Assembly (NCBI GenBank): GCA_951394045.1
Contig: OX595988.1
Span: 2,743,352 to 2,807,351, forward strand
DNA from: Nitzschia sp. DOCU1
Taxonomy: Eukaryota > Bacillariophyta > Bacillariophyceae > Bacillariales > Bacillariaceae
Reading direction: 5' to 3'
Length of the DNA: 64,000 nt
Under the pieces are notes generated by a model. That model searched no databases. It was given only the letters and a program-made list of their open reading frames with translations, and was not told the DNA's origin. Position 1 is the first letter of the stretch. Every line of letters starts with the position of its first letter. Positions 30,201 to 39,817 of the stretch are shown piece after piece. The translations under genes and the position numbers were made by a program.

Positions 30201-31487
30201 TTCAATTGGCGAACGGTCCAACTCGACTACGTGCTCGCGTACCCACACGCGCCAGCAGACAGGGACCTCTACATGAAGCTACCAAAGGGATTCACCCTCG
30301 ACGGCGTTGACGACCCAAGCAAGTATTGTCTACGAGTCAACCGCAACCTCTATGGGGGAAAAAGCGCCTCTCGTATATGGTATCAATATCTGAGGAAACG
30401 GCTCATCGACAAGTGCCATTTCGTGGTGTCCAAGCACGACGAGTGTGTATTCTACAAGGGCAACATGATCTACGTCCTCTACACCGACGACTCAATCTTA
30501 GCCGGTCCTGACCAGGCAGAGATCGAGCGAACGATACAGGAAATGAGAGACGCAAACCTCAACATTACCATTGAGGGAGATCTCACGGACTTTCTCGGAG
30601 TCAACATCGATCGGAAAGAAGACGGAACGATACACCTGACGCAACCCAAGCTAATCGAACAGGTGATATCGGACCTACGCATGCAGTATGACAATGTACG
30701 AACCAAGGACATCCCCATGGCGTCCAGCAGGCTACTGTCACGTCACCTGAGCTCCACACCACACGACGACTCGTTCCACTACAGGAGTGTCATCGGCAAG
30801 CTCAACTACGTCGAGCGCGGATCAAGGCCAGACATCGCATACGCAGTGCACCAGTGTGCACGGTTCTCCATCGACCCAAAGAAAGAACACGGCGATGCAA
30901 TACGCTGGATCACACGTTACCTGCTCGGCACACGAGACAAAGGAATAATCTTCAAGGCAGATCCTTCGAAGGGATTGGAGGTATTCGTCGACGCCGACTT
31001 CGCGGGGAACTGGGACAAGGAACTGGCAGGATTCGACAAGGACACTGCTCGCTCCAGACACGGCTACATCATCTGCTACGCAGGAGTGCCAGTCACATGG
31101 AAATCACAGCTACAGCAAGAGATCGCTCTGTCTAGCTGCGAATCGGAGATCACAGGACTCTCGTACGCTTTGCGAGAGGCTATACCGATCATTGAGCTTC
31201 TGAGGGAGATGCAAGGACTCGGATTCAATGTGCACTTCGACAAGGCACACATCACTTGCAACGTCTACGAAGACAACATGGGCGCCATTGAGATCGCCCG
31301 TACTCCCAAAGCAAGACCAAGAACAAAGCATATCAACAATCGTCTATTTCACTTCTACGACTATGTGGAGAGAGGCGACATCGAGATACATCATATCCGA
31401 TCCGAAGATCAACCTGCCGATATCCTGACCAAAGCATTAAGCGAGGATCTCTTCGTCAAACACAGACAGGTCATCATGGGATGGTAA
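27273..31487 (+). CDS. pol: copia Pol polyprotein (integrase, reverse transcriptase, RNase H)
   Basis: About 1404 codons open directly after the gag TGA and in the same frame. The first ATG is at 27486. A hydrophobic stretch (about 27300-27370) opens the frame. Then come a protease-like segment (AVIDTDSTTLGIDN), the integrase zinc site (HLRFAH...CAAC), the integrase core (VSVDQM, HADNG, GQAEAR), RVT_2 reverse transcriptase (LDYVLAYPHA, and YTDD in place of the common YVDD), and RNase H (VFVDADFAG, SSCESEI, YEDNMGA). No stop or frameshift interrupts it. Expression without an early ATG points to readthrough, internal initiation or splicing. Confidence 0.9.
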   Translation, partial: FLNLPTRLQDTLAVWTYIGLAYLIIYIWVTVYADSCYYYYPKKQRFRAKLTRYLAYLRAWKIAIWTSFRLRMKHSQQNKEVRRRRDIASKYRRNDMPLQCHVCGSINFAAPRTLQVWQVLLAMETMTNKGERLAVIDTDSTTLGIDNRATAYLSGFIEDFPGELQPTNRIVNGFMGAKATNVSTGTAKARLEADGGDVHDFTLHDSYYVPGCGIRLFSPQHWAQQMKRQHRGPAQSTTTHDRVILSSKDFTKTIPLDPVTNVATCRTAPGYSKFAAFCAEAGFDDDGDDVLAFDAQVISDDEDDDPADFSNIGNDNVSDDVNNNIRDDTENLLGPTPAPPANPARIVDETEVEREERKLETELLTYHLRFAHVSFRKLQIMARYSIIPRRLAKCRVPVCAACMFGKATKRQWRQKAPINKDEAYLPTKPGEVVSVDQMKSPTPGFIAQMTGILTTKRYVYATVYVDSYSSFGYVYLQKTASADETIEGKHAFERLCQQNGFRVQHYHADNGIFKANKWVLDCHKCEQGLSFAGVNAHHQNGQAEARIRRLQELTRTQLTYAKRQWPQEISANLWPYALRIANDANNATPNLADKPDYRSPAELFYSTKVSTNAKRWQHFGCPVYVLDRNLQQNKPLHKWVSRARVGVYLGRSPHHSRSIALVLDIKTGLVSPQFHIKMDTMFDTIAQLYQSVESASTQQSLWQIKAGFVQQSQANVTAPKQGNATTTASKRKQVTTQNSQTREGTQVPEGAYVAPPEPRTVDMSPKTDRDSGSPTVTEGNTPGNGKQQPSTQQHQSPRMQSESGTATRRSQRRVQPAQRLIEAMTAELTTQSDVPGEVFSFQAMFPSDGRSINEDLNPLYAYKANADPDTLYLHEAQRESDWEQFGEAMELEIKQQVDMGVYTIMLLTDIPTGTTVLPAVWQLRRKRDIRTGAIKKYKARCNIDGSRMRHGEHYDQTYAPVAGWPSIRLLLALVLLFNWRTVQLDYVLAYPHAPADRDLYMKLPKGFTLDGVDDPSKYCLRVNRNLYGGKSASRIWYQYLRKRLIDKCHFVVSKHDECVFYKGNMIYVLYTDDSILAGPDQAEIERTIQEMRDANLNITIEGDLTDFLGVNIDRKEDGTIHLTQPKLIEQVISDLRMQYDNVRTKDIPMASSRLLSRHLSSTPHDDSFHYRSVIGKLNYVERGSRPDIAYAVHQCARFSIDPKKEHGDAIRWITRYLLGTRDKGIIFKADPSKGLEVFVDADFAGNWDKELAGFDKDTARSRHGYIICYAGVPVTWKSQLQQEIALSSCESEITGLSYALREAIPIIELLREMQGLGFNVHFDKAHITCNVYEDNMGAIEIARTPKARPRTKHINNRLFHFYDYVERGDIEIHHIRSEDQPADILTKALSEDLFVKHRQVIMGW

Positions 31488-31517
31488 CACTCGCTCGAGT
31501 CAATCCTTGAGAGGGAG

Positions 31518-31829
31518 TGTTCAAATACGGTAAATCTGGTGGTCAAGGATCGCTCTTCACGACGTCATCAGCGTGATGACGCAATCGTATAGGGAAGTGC
31601 AACGTTCACTCCCGAACAGCCACGTGCTGACTCCAACGAGGAGAAGGCATGGAGATGGCACTAAGTACGATACAAATCAGAGTACATCAGCTGTCTATCT
31701 CGACAGCATACATTTAGTTTACGCACTGTTAGTGCTCATAAGTTTCAGAATCAACACACTGCAACACAACCACAAGTTATTTGAGCTCTTTTTACGATTA
31801 GCCAGTACCGGTCATCGTAGATTTCAACA
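31518..31829 (+). repeat. 3' LTR
   Basis: 312 bp, the same as 25545-25856. It follows the polypurine tract and is followed by CTCACG. Confidence 0.92.
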
Positions 31830-31992
31830 CTCACGCACGAACGCATGCATCGGTTGATTATTGCACTCGGCAACACACTCCACACACTCGTTGCCACAAC
31901 GATTGTTGCCACATCAGTACTCATGTCTTTGTCCAACGAGGAGTTGTTGAAAGCCCTGGGTGGTGGTACAAATGGAGAGGAGGATGACCTTA

Positions 31993-32625
31993 TTATTGAA
32001 GACCAGTGGGGTCATTGAAATCTGCAGCAACAGTTTCAAAGAAACCGAGCACCACATCATTAGCTTGGTCTGCCATGACTCTATCCTTCTTCCCTGATAG
32101 AACAGAAGTAACAGCACCACGATTTTCAGGTTTCAGCATAATCATCGCCAATCGAATTCCATCATTTCCACTACGCCTGGTGACATCGCCACCCTTTGAC
32201 TGCGAGCAAAACGCGATGAACAAATTCATGACCTTATCAAATCCAGCATAGTCCTGATCATTTTCAATATGGTACACATGATTATCATCAGTGGCTGGAA
32301 TGCCTTCAACAAGGTTTGGAAAGAGACTGCTTCGAAGCACCTTCTTGCGAAGCCCAATGATTGCTTGCTGGATTTGCTCCTTGATCCGTGTTTGGTTTGA
32401 CGGGATGCCAGGCACATTGCAGGGCAAAATGCGCTTTACCAAATGGCGGCAGTATGAGTCGAGAAGTGGATACTCCAAGAGGTTGTTCTTTTTGGGATTT
32501 GGCTTACCCATGTCTTGCAGCATGGCCATCCAAGTCGCAAGATCGCCTAGGTGGGCTCTTGATTTAGGCAGGTCAGCCAGGGGCACAGGCGGCGGTGCAT
32601 GATATTTATCTTTGTTAGGCGGCAT
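31993..32625 (-). CDS. unknown protein of the split inverted-repeat element
   Basis: 210 residues starting MPPNKDKYHAPPPVP. A Pro-rich N-terminus precedes a mostly helical body with YHIENDQDYAGFDKVMNLF and a hydrophobic C-terminal part. No domain is recognised and there is no DDE or nuclease signature. It lies between the retrotransposon and the right terminal repeat, so it is judged to be cargo of that element. A short plus-strand frame (31923-32018, MSLSNEELL start) overlaps its end. Confidence 0.55.
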   Translation of the reverse strand: MPPNKDKYHAPPPVPLADLPKSRAHLGDLATWMAMLQDMGKPNPKKNNLLEYPLLDSYCRHLVKRILPCNVPGIPSNQTRIKEQIQQAIIGLRKKVLRSSLFPNLVEGIPATDDNHVYHIENDQDYAGFDKVMNLFIAFCSQSKGGDVTRRSGNDGIRLAMIMLKPENRGAVTSVLSGKKDRVMADQANDVVLGFFETVAADFNDPTGLQ

Positions 32626-32628
32626 CAC

Positions 32629-33597
32629 GATTGATTTTCCATTTTATGAGACAATGCTCTGTGTGGATTCCATTCGGAAGTTTGAGTAGTGTAAGCTGTC
32701 ATTTTGAATTAGGGTAAATTATTAAGGTTTGAATGGCGGAGAAAGAATTACTGTGATGCTGGTTGCAGCATAGAACAGTTGCTCGACAGTTGGATTGATG
32801 CCGATGGCGCCATGAATGGTGGCACTCGGTAAAGCCGAGACATTGCTACACTTCTACGGGACCCATTTGAATCTTATTACCCAATTCATTTCGGCACCTT
32901 CCGACCGTGCGACAGATTTAGCGTAATTAGGCTCTTTTCCGGATGGAAGGACGGACCAATTACAGCGATTTATTACAGCGAATTTACAACGGTCGGAACG
33001 CCACTCAGTATAGTACTGTAGTGTACAGTACCAGGTACACCGTAGAAGCCGGACAAGCAACGAACATTTATTGTTTCCACAACCTGGTACGCGAGTAAAA
33101 CAAAGATGCTAGCGAATTCATAAGCCCCTTTTAACTAGAGAACAACTCGGGGCATATCCAAAGCCATTAGAGAACGGTGTCGATTGTCGATGACAATTAA
33201 TTGATTCGTCCGATTACTTATCGTTACACGGGAGGATCCTGTGTGTGCAGACACGCGTCGTGCGTCATAACACACCTCATCGCCCATCAAAATCTCTCGT
33301 CCGTCCTCATCCTGCGCAAAAGAAAGGGTTGGCAAGCGTTTGTGTTGTTCCAGATATTTGCCGTGCCCTTCAACCCTTTCAATATTAGTAACGAAACAGG
33401 CCGTGGGCAGCTTTCCTATTATTCTTTGGTGTTTTGCTGCCACCTCTCTTCGTTGGTGTGGAGCGTATATGTTGGATAGATCGAATTTGGGACGTGGTGG
33501 TGGACAATTGCTAATTCGCGCGTCGCATCCCAGAGCCTTTGCGCTGTTGCCATTTTTCTTCTTGGCTCTCTCCCATCATTTTAATTTTGCGTTGGGA
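32629..33597. other. right end of the split element and upstream region of the deacylase gene
   Basis: Contains the right terminal repeat (32959-32996) and candidate duplication ACTCAG, then host sequence. A minus-strand frame at 33135-33443 looks somewhat coding but has no ATG, so it is not called. The deacylase frame is open here from an ATG at 33469. Confidence 0.4.
32959..32996 (-). repeat. right terminal inverted repeat of the split element
   Basis: Inverted partner of 25316-25353, with two ATTACAGCGA/T copies. The outer end reads GGTCGG. Confidence 0.7.
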
Positions 33598-34122
33598 ATG
33601 CGGCTAGTGGTGCAGCGGGTCAAATCTGCATCCGTCACTGTGGATGGAGCCGTCGTGTCGTCCATAGGCCCAGGCGCCATGGCATTGGTTGGATTACATC
33701 AAGACGACACCAAAGAAGACTTGGAATATTGTTGTAAGCGATTACTGGCTTGTAAACTATGGGATAACGATTCTGGGGCTAGTTGGCGGCATGGCGTGAA
33801 ACAACGAGGACTGGAAGTTCTATGTGTCAGCCAATTCACATTGTACGGGACACTGTCAAAGAAGCATCAACCCGACTACAAGTTGTCCATGAAAAGTATT
33901 CCTGCACAGGAAATGTACGCCGAATTCTTGGAAATGTTAAAATCCAATTATGAGGCAGACAAGATCAAGGACGGCGTCTTTGGCGCCATGATGGATGTGA
34001 CCTTGGTCAATGACGGTCCAGTGACGATAGTGATTGAGAGTGAACCGAAATCTGGTGTGACGACAACTACCCGTAATGGCTCCGAGACATCGGAAGAAGC
34101 AAGCAATGTATCTGAAGAGTAA
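33598..34122 (+). CDS. DTD1: D-aminoacyl-tRNA deacylase
   Basis: 174 residues from the ATG that gives the family's canonical start MRLVVQRVKSASVTVDG. Both active-site motifs are present: SQFTLYG (family SQFTL) and NDGPVT (family NxGPVT). The enzyme removes D-amino acids wrongly attached to tRNA. The Ser/Thr/Glu tail after the core is extra. An in-frame ATG at 33469 would add 43 residues with a hydrophobic stretch (FALLPFFFLALSHHF), which could be an organelle leader, so two products are possible. Confidence 0.92.
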   Translation: MRLVVQRVKSASVTVDGAVVSSIGPGAMALVGLHQDDTKEDLEYCCKRLLACKLWDNDSGASWRHGVKQRGLEVLCVSQFTLYGTLSKKHQPDYKLSMKSIPAQEMYAEFLEMLKSNYEADKIKDGVFGAMMDVTLVNDGPVTIVIESEPKSGVTTTTRNGSETSEEASNVSEE

Positions 34123-34518
34123 ACTGTACAAAATTCCTCAACTCCCTGCTAGCTTACTACGCTGCTTTAATAGTAGTAGGATGATTAGGATAGCTCAAGT
34201 AGTTGGCGATAGTCACATCTTCACTAAAGCTCCTCATCTACTATCGGAAAGATTTCGACCACTCCGACTTCCCTGTCGGTTGAAAAGGAATCTGGAATTT
34301 CAATGACCGCCACAAATTCAAGTTTTCCCTCGCTATCGACCACCAAGACTTCTTTGGAATCACAGAGTTCCAAACGCACACCACACCACACCTCTCGCCA
34401 TGGCGTGTGTCGTCACTACATATTCCTTCGAAAATTTCAACCTCACACACTCGACAGAGGCAAGCAGAGCACCTTTGTCATAGCAACATCCCCTACTTGA
34501 AAGAGACTTATTGATACC
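34123..34518. other. intergenic region, no gene seen
   Basis: Spacer between two genes on the same strand. It holds the 3' end of DTD1 and the eIF3j promoter. Nothing else is recognised. Confidence 0.4.
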
Positions 34519-35379
34519 ATGGCAGACAACTGGGATGACGATGGTGAAGATGAATGGGACGTCGACGATGACGCGCTCGACGCCAAGCTGGGGCTGGCCA
34601 AGGACGAGGGTGGCAACTGGGACGATGAAGAGGACCTGGCCGTGAAGGAAAAGGAGGCTCAAGACAAGTTAAAGCAGGCAGACTTGAAAAAGAAGGGATC
34701 CGCCTTGCACGCAAAGAAGCAGGCGGAAAAGGACCGACTTGAAGAGCTAGAAATCGCCCGCAAGGCCATGGAATTGGAGGCAGAATTAGAGGCCAAGATG
34801 ACGCCGGATGAACGTCGAGCATTGGAGCGAAAAAGGGTAGAAGAAGCAGACAACGCGTTGACGGACGACTTGTTTGGTGCCGTTGAGAAGATGAATGTTG
34901 GCGCGAAAACGCAAGACGCTGGTGATAAGGTAGTCATGAAGGATTTGAAGGACCACATGAAGCATGCGCGAAAGGTGGCTGAGTGTATGAAGGTGAGTGC
35001 GGTCTTGTCGTAGCCTTCAGCCATCCAATTGGAGGAGAGGAGTTCGCAAGCTAAAGGACATTGTCTGGTTTTTGCTCGGTTGTAGGCCCATGGGAAAATT
35101 CATTTGACGGCCGTCTTTTTGCAGGAGGTGATTCAGCAAAGTAAGGATGTGCTAGACGATGACGCTATTACAGAAATTATCAAAATTTGCAACGTCATCA
35201 AAAATGAAAAGGTGCAGCAGGCAAAGCGAAAGGGCAAAGGTCAAGCACAAAAGTCAAAGAAGCAGGATAAGGAAGAAAAGGCCAAGGCTCAAAAGGTGGC
35301 AAATGAAATCTTTGGGGATTCCAACCAATACGACAAGTACGACGAAATGGGTGGCGATTATGAGGATGCCTTCTTTTAA
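34519..35379 (+). CDS. EIF3J: translation initiation factor 3 subunit J
   Basis: Two exons, 34519-34992 and 35086-35379, with a 93-nt phase 0 intron; 255 residues, the family length. The acidic Trp/Asp N-terminus (NWDDDGEDEWDVDDD), the Lys/Glu coiled coil, the helical core and the C-terminal YDEMGGDYEDAFF are all typical of eIF3j/HCR1. The protein binds the 40S decoding centre and helps load eIF3, and in yeast also assists ribosome recycling. It acts in the cytosol. Confidence 0.93.
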
Positions 35380-35499
35380 GTATATTACGCCATGGTCTGT
35401 TCAATAGAAAGGAGGAACTTGATGTAGCATGATAATGTGCTTGTAATTTAGAAGAAAAACCAGTCCTTCAGTGCGTCTCTACTCCCTTGCTTGAACAAC

Positions 35500-36852
35500 T
35501 TACTGCAGCACAGCTTGCAGGCATTCTGGTATACAATTATCATCAGGCCATTTCAAACCCCAGTCCTTGACAAAATCCGGATTCCAGAAGCGCGTCGCGT
35601 GCCGTTGCCCTCCATCGCAAATCATGGTGACGACGTTGGATCCACTTGGCAAGTCTAACGCTACTCGCAAGGCGCCCACACAATTCATCGCGGACGAGGA
35701 ACCCATCCAAAGTCCCTCCGTGCGCAACATCCAGTGAGCCATATCGACGGCCTCTTGATCTGTTACTCGTATAGATCGATCAATTCTATCCAAGCCCAAG
35801 GTAAAGTTATGGGTGACACGATCGAGACCAATCCCTTCCGCCAAAGTGTCGTAACGGTGTTTCTTTAATGTTCGTTCGCGTTGCTCCACCGCATACGCTA
35901 CTCCGTGCTCGACTTTGTGATAGAGAGCGCTTCCTGGTGGATCCACCAGAACGATTTGGACTGCTGGGTTTCGCTCCTTCAAGTAGGACCCGACTCCGGC
36001 AATCGTCCCACCCGTCCCCGACGACATGATGAATGCATCCACCTTACCACGCCTTTGCGCCCACAGTTCGGGACCTGTCTGGTGATAATGAATATCAAAG
36101 TTGGCCTCATTTTCAAACTGATCCGTAAAAACGGCATCTATTTGCATGGTTTCCCGTGCCAAAATGGCAGCTTTGCGTGCTATATTCACATAGTGGTTTG
36201 GGTTGGATATTGAGGCTGTTGGAACCTCGTAGACCACAGCACCCAACGATCGCAGAATTGTTTGCTTTTCCTTGGCTTGATCATCGGGTAATACAACTAA
36301 ACAAGCATGACCACGTGCGGCACATAGCGTTGCCAGGGCAATGCCAGTCGATCCACTCGTGCCCTCCACAACCAAGCCTCCAGTTCGGGAACATTTCATA
36401 GCTTGTGTGATCATGGTATGGGTACTTGTTGATTTAGTTTCACCCTTTTGGGATGTATTTCTAGTCTCGATCAATTCTTCAGAAGATTTTATCATTGGGT
36501 GAAGCAACAAATCATTGTCGTGATTGCGGGTCAAAATTGGTTTGGGGAGAAGGCCTTCTTGTTCTGCTCGCCAAATCATGGATAGCGCAGCTCGATCCTT
36601 TCCCGTCCCTCCTGGATTCAAACATTCCATCTTGACAAAGACATTTCGATCCAACAACTTGGATACCACCTGTAATTTGACCATGGGCGTCCCATTTAAA
36701 ATGAGCTGTTCATGGGCGGTGCGGACGGAAGTATCTTCCCTATTTCTCCTGAACGACTTTTGTACAGCATATGCTGCTGTCACCACAACAGCACCAGTAA
36801 AAATGAAGGTGATATTTAACCAAGTTGATCGATCGGACGATTTCGTTGGCAT
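35500..36852 (-). CDS. membrane-anchored cysteine synthase-like PLP enzyme
   Basis: 450 residues. One membrane span lies near the N-terminus (ITFIFTGAVVVTAAYAV, about 14-30). The PLP-binding lysine is Lys85 in NPGGTGKDRAAL, a variant of the NPxxSVKDR motif of O-acetylserine sulfhydrylases. TSGSTGIALA, SSGTGGTIAGVGSYLK and GSSSAMN complete the fold. The membrane anchor and the TGKDRAA variant match fungal Mcy1-type proteins of the mitochondrial outer membrane, whose substrate is not settled. A Ser/Thr insert of about 50 residues (near 105-155) is not in the core family. Confidence 0.88.
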   Translation of the reverse strand: MPTKSSDRSTWLNITFIFTGAVVVTAAYAVQKSFRRNREDTSVRTAHEQLILNGTPMVKLQVVSKLLDRNVFVKMECLNPGGTGKDRAALSMIWRAEQEGLLPKPILTRNHDNDLLLHPMIKSSEELIETRNTSQKGETKSTSTHTMITQAMKCSRTGGLVVEGTSGSTGIALATLCAARGHACLVVLPDDQAKEKQTILRSLGAVVYEVPTASISNPNHYVNIARKAAILARETMQIDAVFTDQFENEANFDIHYHQTGPELWAQRRGKVDAFIMSSGTGGTIAGVGSYLKERNPAVQIVLVDPPGSALYHKVEHGVAYAVEQRERTLKKHRYDTLAEGIGLDRVTHNFTLGLDRIDRSIRVTDQEAVDMAHWMLRTEGLWMGSSSAMNCVGALRVALDLPSGSNVVTMICDGGQRHATRFWNPDFVKDWGLKWPDDNCIPECLQAVLQ

Positions 36853-38205
36853 GCTTGGATTCAGGCAAACAAAAGTAATCGAACCCTCCCCCGAATGCTT
36901 TTGGTCGTTGAGACCCGTGGCTATGGCTTTTGCTCGATCAATATCCTGAAGAAAAGCAGTAGATCCTGGACTTGAAACTGTTCACCCTTTAATAAGAGGG
37001 ATTACATCAAACAACTATGGTCGTGTGAGAAGCTTCCGTATCCGACGTATGGCGAGAAGCACGCATTTCATTTTCGTCGTCGACCAAAGTTTTTGGTTGG
37101 TTGGTGATGGTTTTATGGATATTCTTGCTTACATCATTTTTGGATACCGGTACGGAAGTTGACTTCTCCGAATGAAATCTATGATCGCGACGACGTCAGC
37201 ACAGCGAAAATTCGCGCGGGCCGAAGTCCAACAAGGCTTCGCATGCACGGGAAGAATCTTCCCGCCAAAAGGTCGGAACCCGACGAATTCAAAGATATCT
37301 TCTTGCGTGTTCGTTCGAAGGTGCCAATCGAACTGCCAACGCTGTTCCATCCGAGCAGCTGGCAATGACCGAACACTTTTTGTTATCCTGCTATTGTCGA
37401 TTTGATCCTCTTTGTAGATCCACCACTACCACCATGCCGTTGCTGTCGTTGGATTCCCGTGTTCGAGTTCGAGCACTGGCAACATCGCTCGTCTTTGCCT
37501 GTTTGCAAATTCTCGAACGCAGCGCCACTCGCCCGCAGCGAAGACTCGCTCCTTGCACCCGACTATCGCATCCTAGTCGTCGCTGGCTTCGCAATGCAGC
37601 CTGCGGTCCTCAGCGTACCTATTGAAGGAAGGAAATAAAAGTGGGAAAAATGTTGGGAATTCGACTCGAGAGGCTGGAGGATGAATGATGGAACCTGCTT
37701 TCGTTTTGGAAAACAGGCGTTGGAAGGGATCCCCGTTCGAATGTTGCTGAGGTTTAAATTTTCCAAGCCAGGATAGAAACAGTACGACGCAGCTGTAGCT
37801 ATTTGCAAAGTGCGCCTCAAAGCTTGTTCAAAGAGGCCATTCGACCAAGCAATCATACAAGATCGAAGAGCACTGCCAAGCGTATTCGTTCAAGGTGTGC
37901 CGAATGACTCTTCGATAATTCGGATCGCGTACAGGGAGAAGCCGTTGCATCAGTCAACTTGTTCAGGATGTCATTGATTCGTCATCATCGGCAGCTCGGT
38001 GTCTATCTTGCCTAAGAATCTCGGTAGATTTCGGCTTCGACAAGTACCTGGTATGCAGCTCGACTATGAAGTCAACTTAACCTCTTGTGCACGGTTGAAG
38101 CAAATTCAATGTATATAGGACAAAGCATTCATATCTACAGTATCGACCCCTTTGTTGTACTCCCGAGAAGACCGAACAACGCATCTCTAATTATGTATTA
38201 TCCTA
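36853..38205. other. long intergenic region, no gene supported
   Basis: About 1350 bp between two genes on the minus strand. Several overlapping frames near 37130-37640 are open on both strands, but their translations are Arg/Ser/Cys-rich and lack domains. Likely promoter of the cysteine-synthase-like gene and 3' region of the next one. Confidence 0.4.
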
Positions 38206-39817
38206 TCATCTCACGGAATCAGCCCAGTAATCATCTCGCTTCTTCTTCCAGCTTCCCACTGCTCGAGGCCGAGTGCGTCGTTCTGAAATTTCACTCCACA
38301 GATTGCAATGCCGTTGCTTGGGATAGAGGCCAGCCTTGTTCATGTCGCTCAAGGCATCCACAGCTGCGCCCCAGTCGCCCGTTACAACTGCACCCTGTAC
38401 CAGCAGACTGTAACTGCCCTTGTCTTTGGCGCACAAATCGTACACATTGAAGATATCTACGCCATCTTCCGGCTCTTCTCCCGCGGTGCGATTAGAGAGC
38501 AGCGTTTGCAAAATTTCCGTGGCATGAGATATGTAGCCCAACTGTTGATACGCCGCCGCCAAAGGATTTACATGACGAGCGACCAGAGGAATGTTGTGTG
38601 TTTCTTGAACAGTGGTCAATACTTCCAAGGCAGTATCTAAAGGAATGCGCCGCAACGCTGCCTCCTGTTCCTCTTGTTCTGGAGATATGTGCGTTCCCTT
38701 GTTGCGAAGTCGCTGCTGAGATGCCCGGACACAAGCTTGCACTAGGGACGTAATCATACTTTCCGAAACATGCACTGATCGTCGAATGCGAGATTTTCTA
38801 AGAGCGTCCAAGGATCTGGGAGACGATCCTAGACTGGGAGTGCGCACCTGCTGCTTTTGTGCCCGATCGAATTCGGATTGACTTGCTTGTTCCACCTGAT
38901 ATACATAATGATAGAGTTCAAGTGCACGTTGCCACAATCCCAACTTGGCACAAGCCAACATGGCGCCTTCATGATGAGTATTAGATCTTTGAACGTTCAG
39001 ATAGCCAGGATCGTCTTCCAATACGGCCATGCGATCGTACGTTCGCAACGCATATCTCCAAAGACTTGGTTTGTCACGTTTTCGAACATTGCGCCAGATA
39101 CTTTTCGCAAAGCCTGCCAAAAAACTACAAGTCAGTCGTCGATCGATCTTTCAACGAGGCGTTACACACCGCATTTATTTCTCGTTGCTTCTTCTTACCT
39201 TGATTGTTCATGATTGGGGCTTGACTTCGAAAGTTGGGGTTGGAATCCGAAATCCCTGAATGTGGATGCCATCGTGGCAGCTCTAGGTTGCCGCTGCGTT
39301 GGGCTCCAGTGGATGATGCACCACCCCTCGTATTGACTGCACCAGGCGCCGACGGCTGTTTTACGTCATTCGTCGTTGTCACGTAGGGTCGAGCTTCATT
39401 GCCCCAATCCAACATGCGTTTGGCAATCATTTCAAACATGAGGTTCGTCCCTCCTCCAAAGGTAGTCATCAGTTTTGGCTCGGACGAGTCGCGAAAATCG
39501 GCTTGGAATGGATCCGAGTCGGGTTTTTGAAAAAGTAAATCATAGGGCTCGGGAGCTTTCTCTTCCTGATTGTAGGAAATTCCAACCTTTTTCTTTCGTC
39601 TCGAAGTGGAACGAGATTTTGCTGGAACACCCTGATTTTCCATCTGGTTCTTGCTGGATTCATTCGTATTGTTGTCGGGTGATTCACTGCTGAACAAGCG
39701 CATGGTAGCGGGGGTGCCTTTTTTGTTGGTAGGAGCAGGTACCACAAATGCCGCCAAAAGTGGAACGAGTGCGGCTCCCAAGGCCAGCGCCAACCGTAGA
39801 GTCCACCGATGATTCAT
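38206..39817 (-). CDS. plastid-targeted PPR-like helical repeat protein
   Basis: Two exons, 39817-39199 and 39113-38206, with an 85-nt phase 1 intron; 508 residues. The N-terminus has a signal peptide (LALALGAALVPLLAA) followed by FVVPAP, which fits the diatom ASAFAP plastid motif with Phe after the cleavage site. After a disordered region, helical pairs of about 35 residues can be read (HHEGAMLACAKLGLWQRALELY; PLAAAYQQLGYISHATEIL; YSLLVQGAVVTGDWGAAVDAL), typical of pentatricopeptide repeats. PPR proteins bind organelle RNA; the target is unknown. Confidence 0.8.

Larger units (their letters stand above)
25545..31829 (+). mobile_element. intact Ty1/copia LTR retrotransposon
   Basis: 6285 bp: two 312-bp LTRs, gag and pol on the plus strand in copia order (integrase before reverse transcriptase). 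The LTRs begin TG and end CA. The element is flanked by CTCACG on both sides, a 6-bp match that is 5 bp if one terminal base belongs to the LTR. A purine-rich tract (GAGAGGGAG) precedes the 3' LTR. The LTRs read as identical and both genes are open, so insertion was recent. It sits inside an older inverted-repeat element. The protein resembles the CoDi-type copia elements known from diatoms. Confidence 0.93.
25309..33002. mobile_element. inverted-repeat element split by a copia retrotransposon
   Basis: A 38-bp terminal repeat (25316-25353) matches 32959-32996 in inverted orientation at about 35 of 38 positions (CCGACCGTTG..AAATTCGCTGTAAT). ACTCAG occurs just outside each end (25303-25308 and 33003-33008) and may be the target duplication, though the spacing to the repeats differs by one base. 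Removing the retrotransposon leaves about 1.4 kb with one gene at the right side. The left arm also holds more CGCTGTAA copies and a 14-bp hairpin (ACGCGAAATGAATA / TATTCATTTCGCGT). The family is not identified and no transposase is present, so it is probably non-autonomous. Confidence 0.55.

Noticed and set aside
31923..32018. Short plus-strand frame (31 codons, start MSLSNEELL) in the split element
   Set aside because: It overlaps the end of the better minus-strand gene and is too short to judge. It may be the stump of a gene lost from the element.
33135..33443. Minus-strand frame of 102 codons with a fairly protein-like translation
   Set aside because: It has no ATG, no recognisable domain and no upstream exon that would not overlap the deacylase gene. 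It could be a relic of a mobile element.
36853..38205. Overlapping frames near 37130-37640
   Set aside because: Several frames on both strands are open at once, translations are Arg/Ser/Cys-rich, and no start, domain or splice pattern supports any of them.
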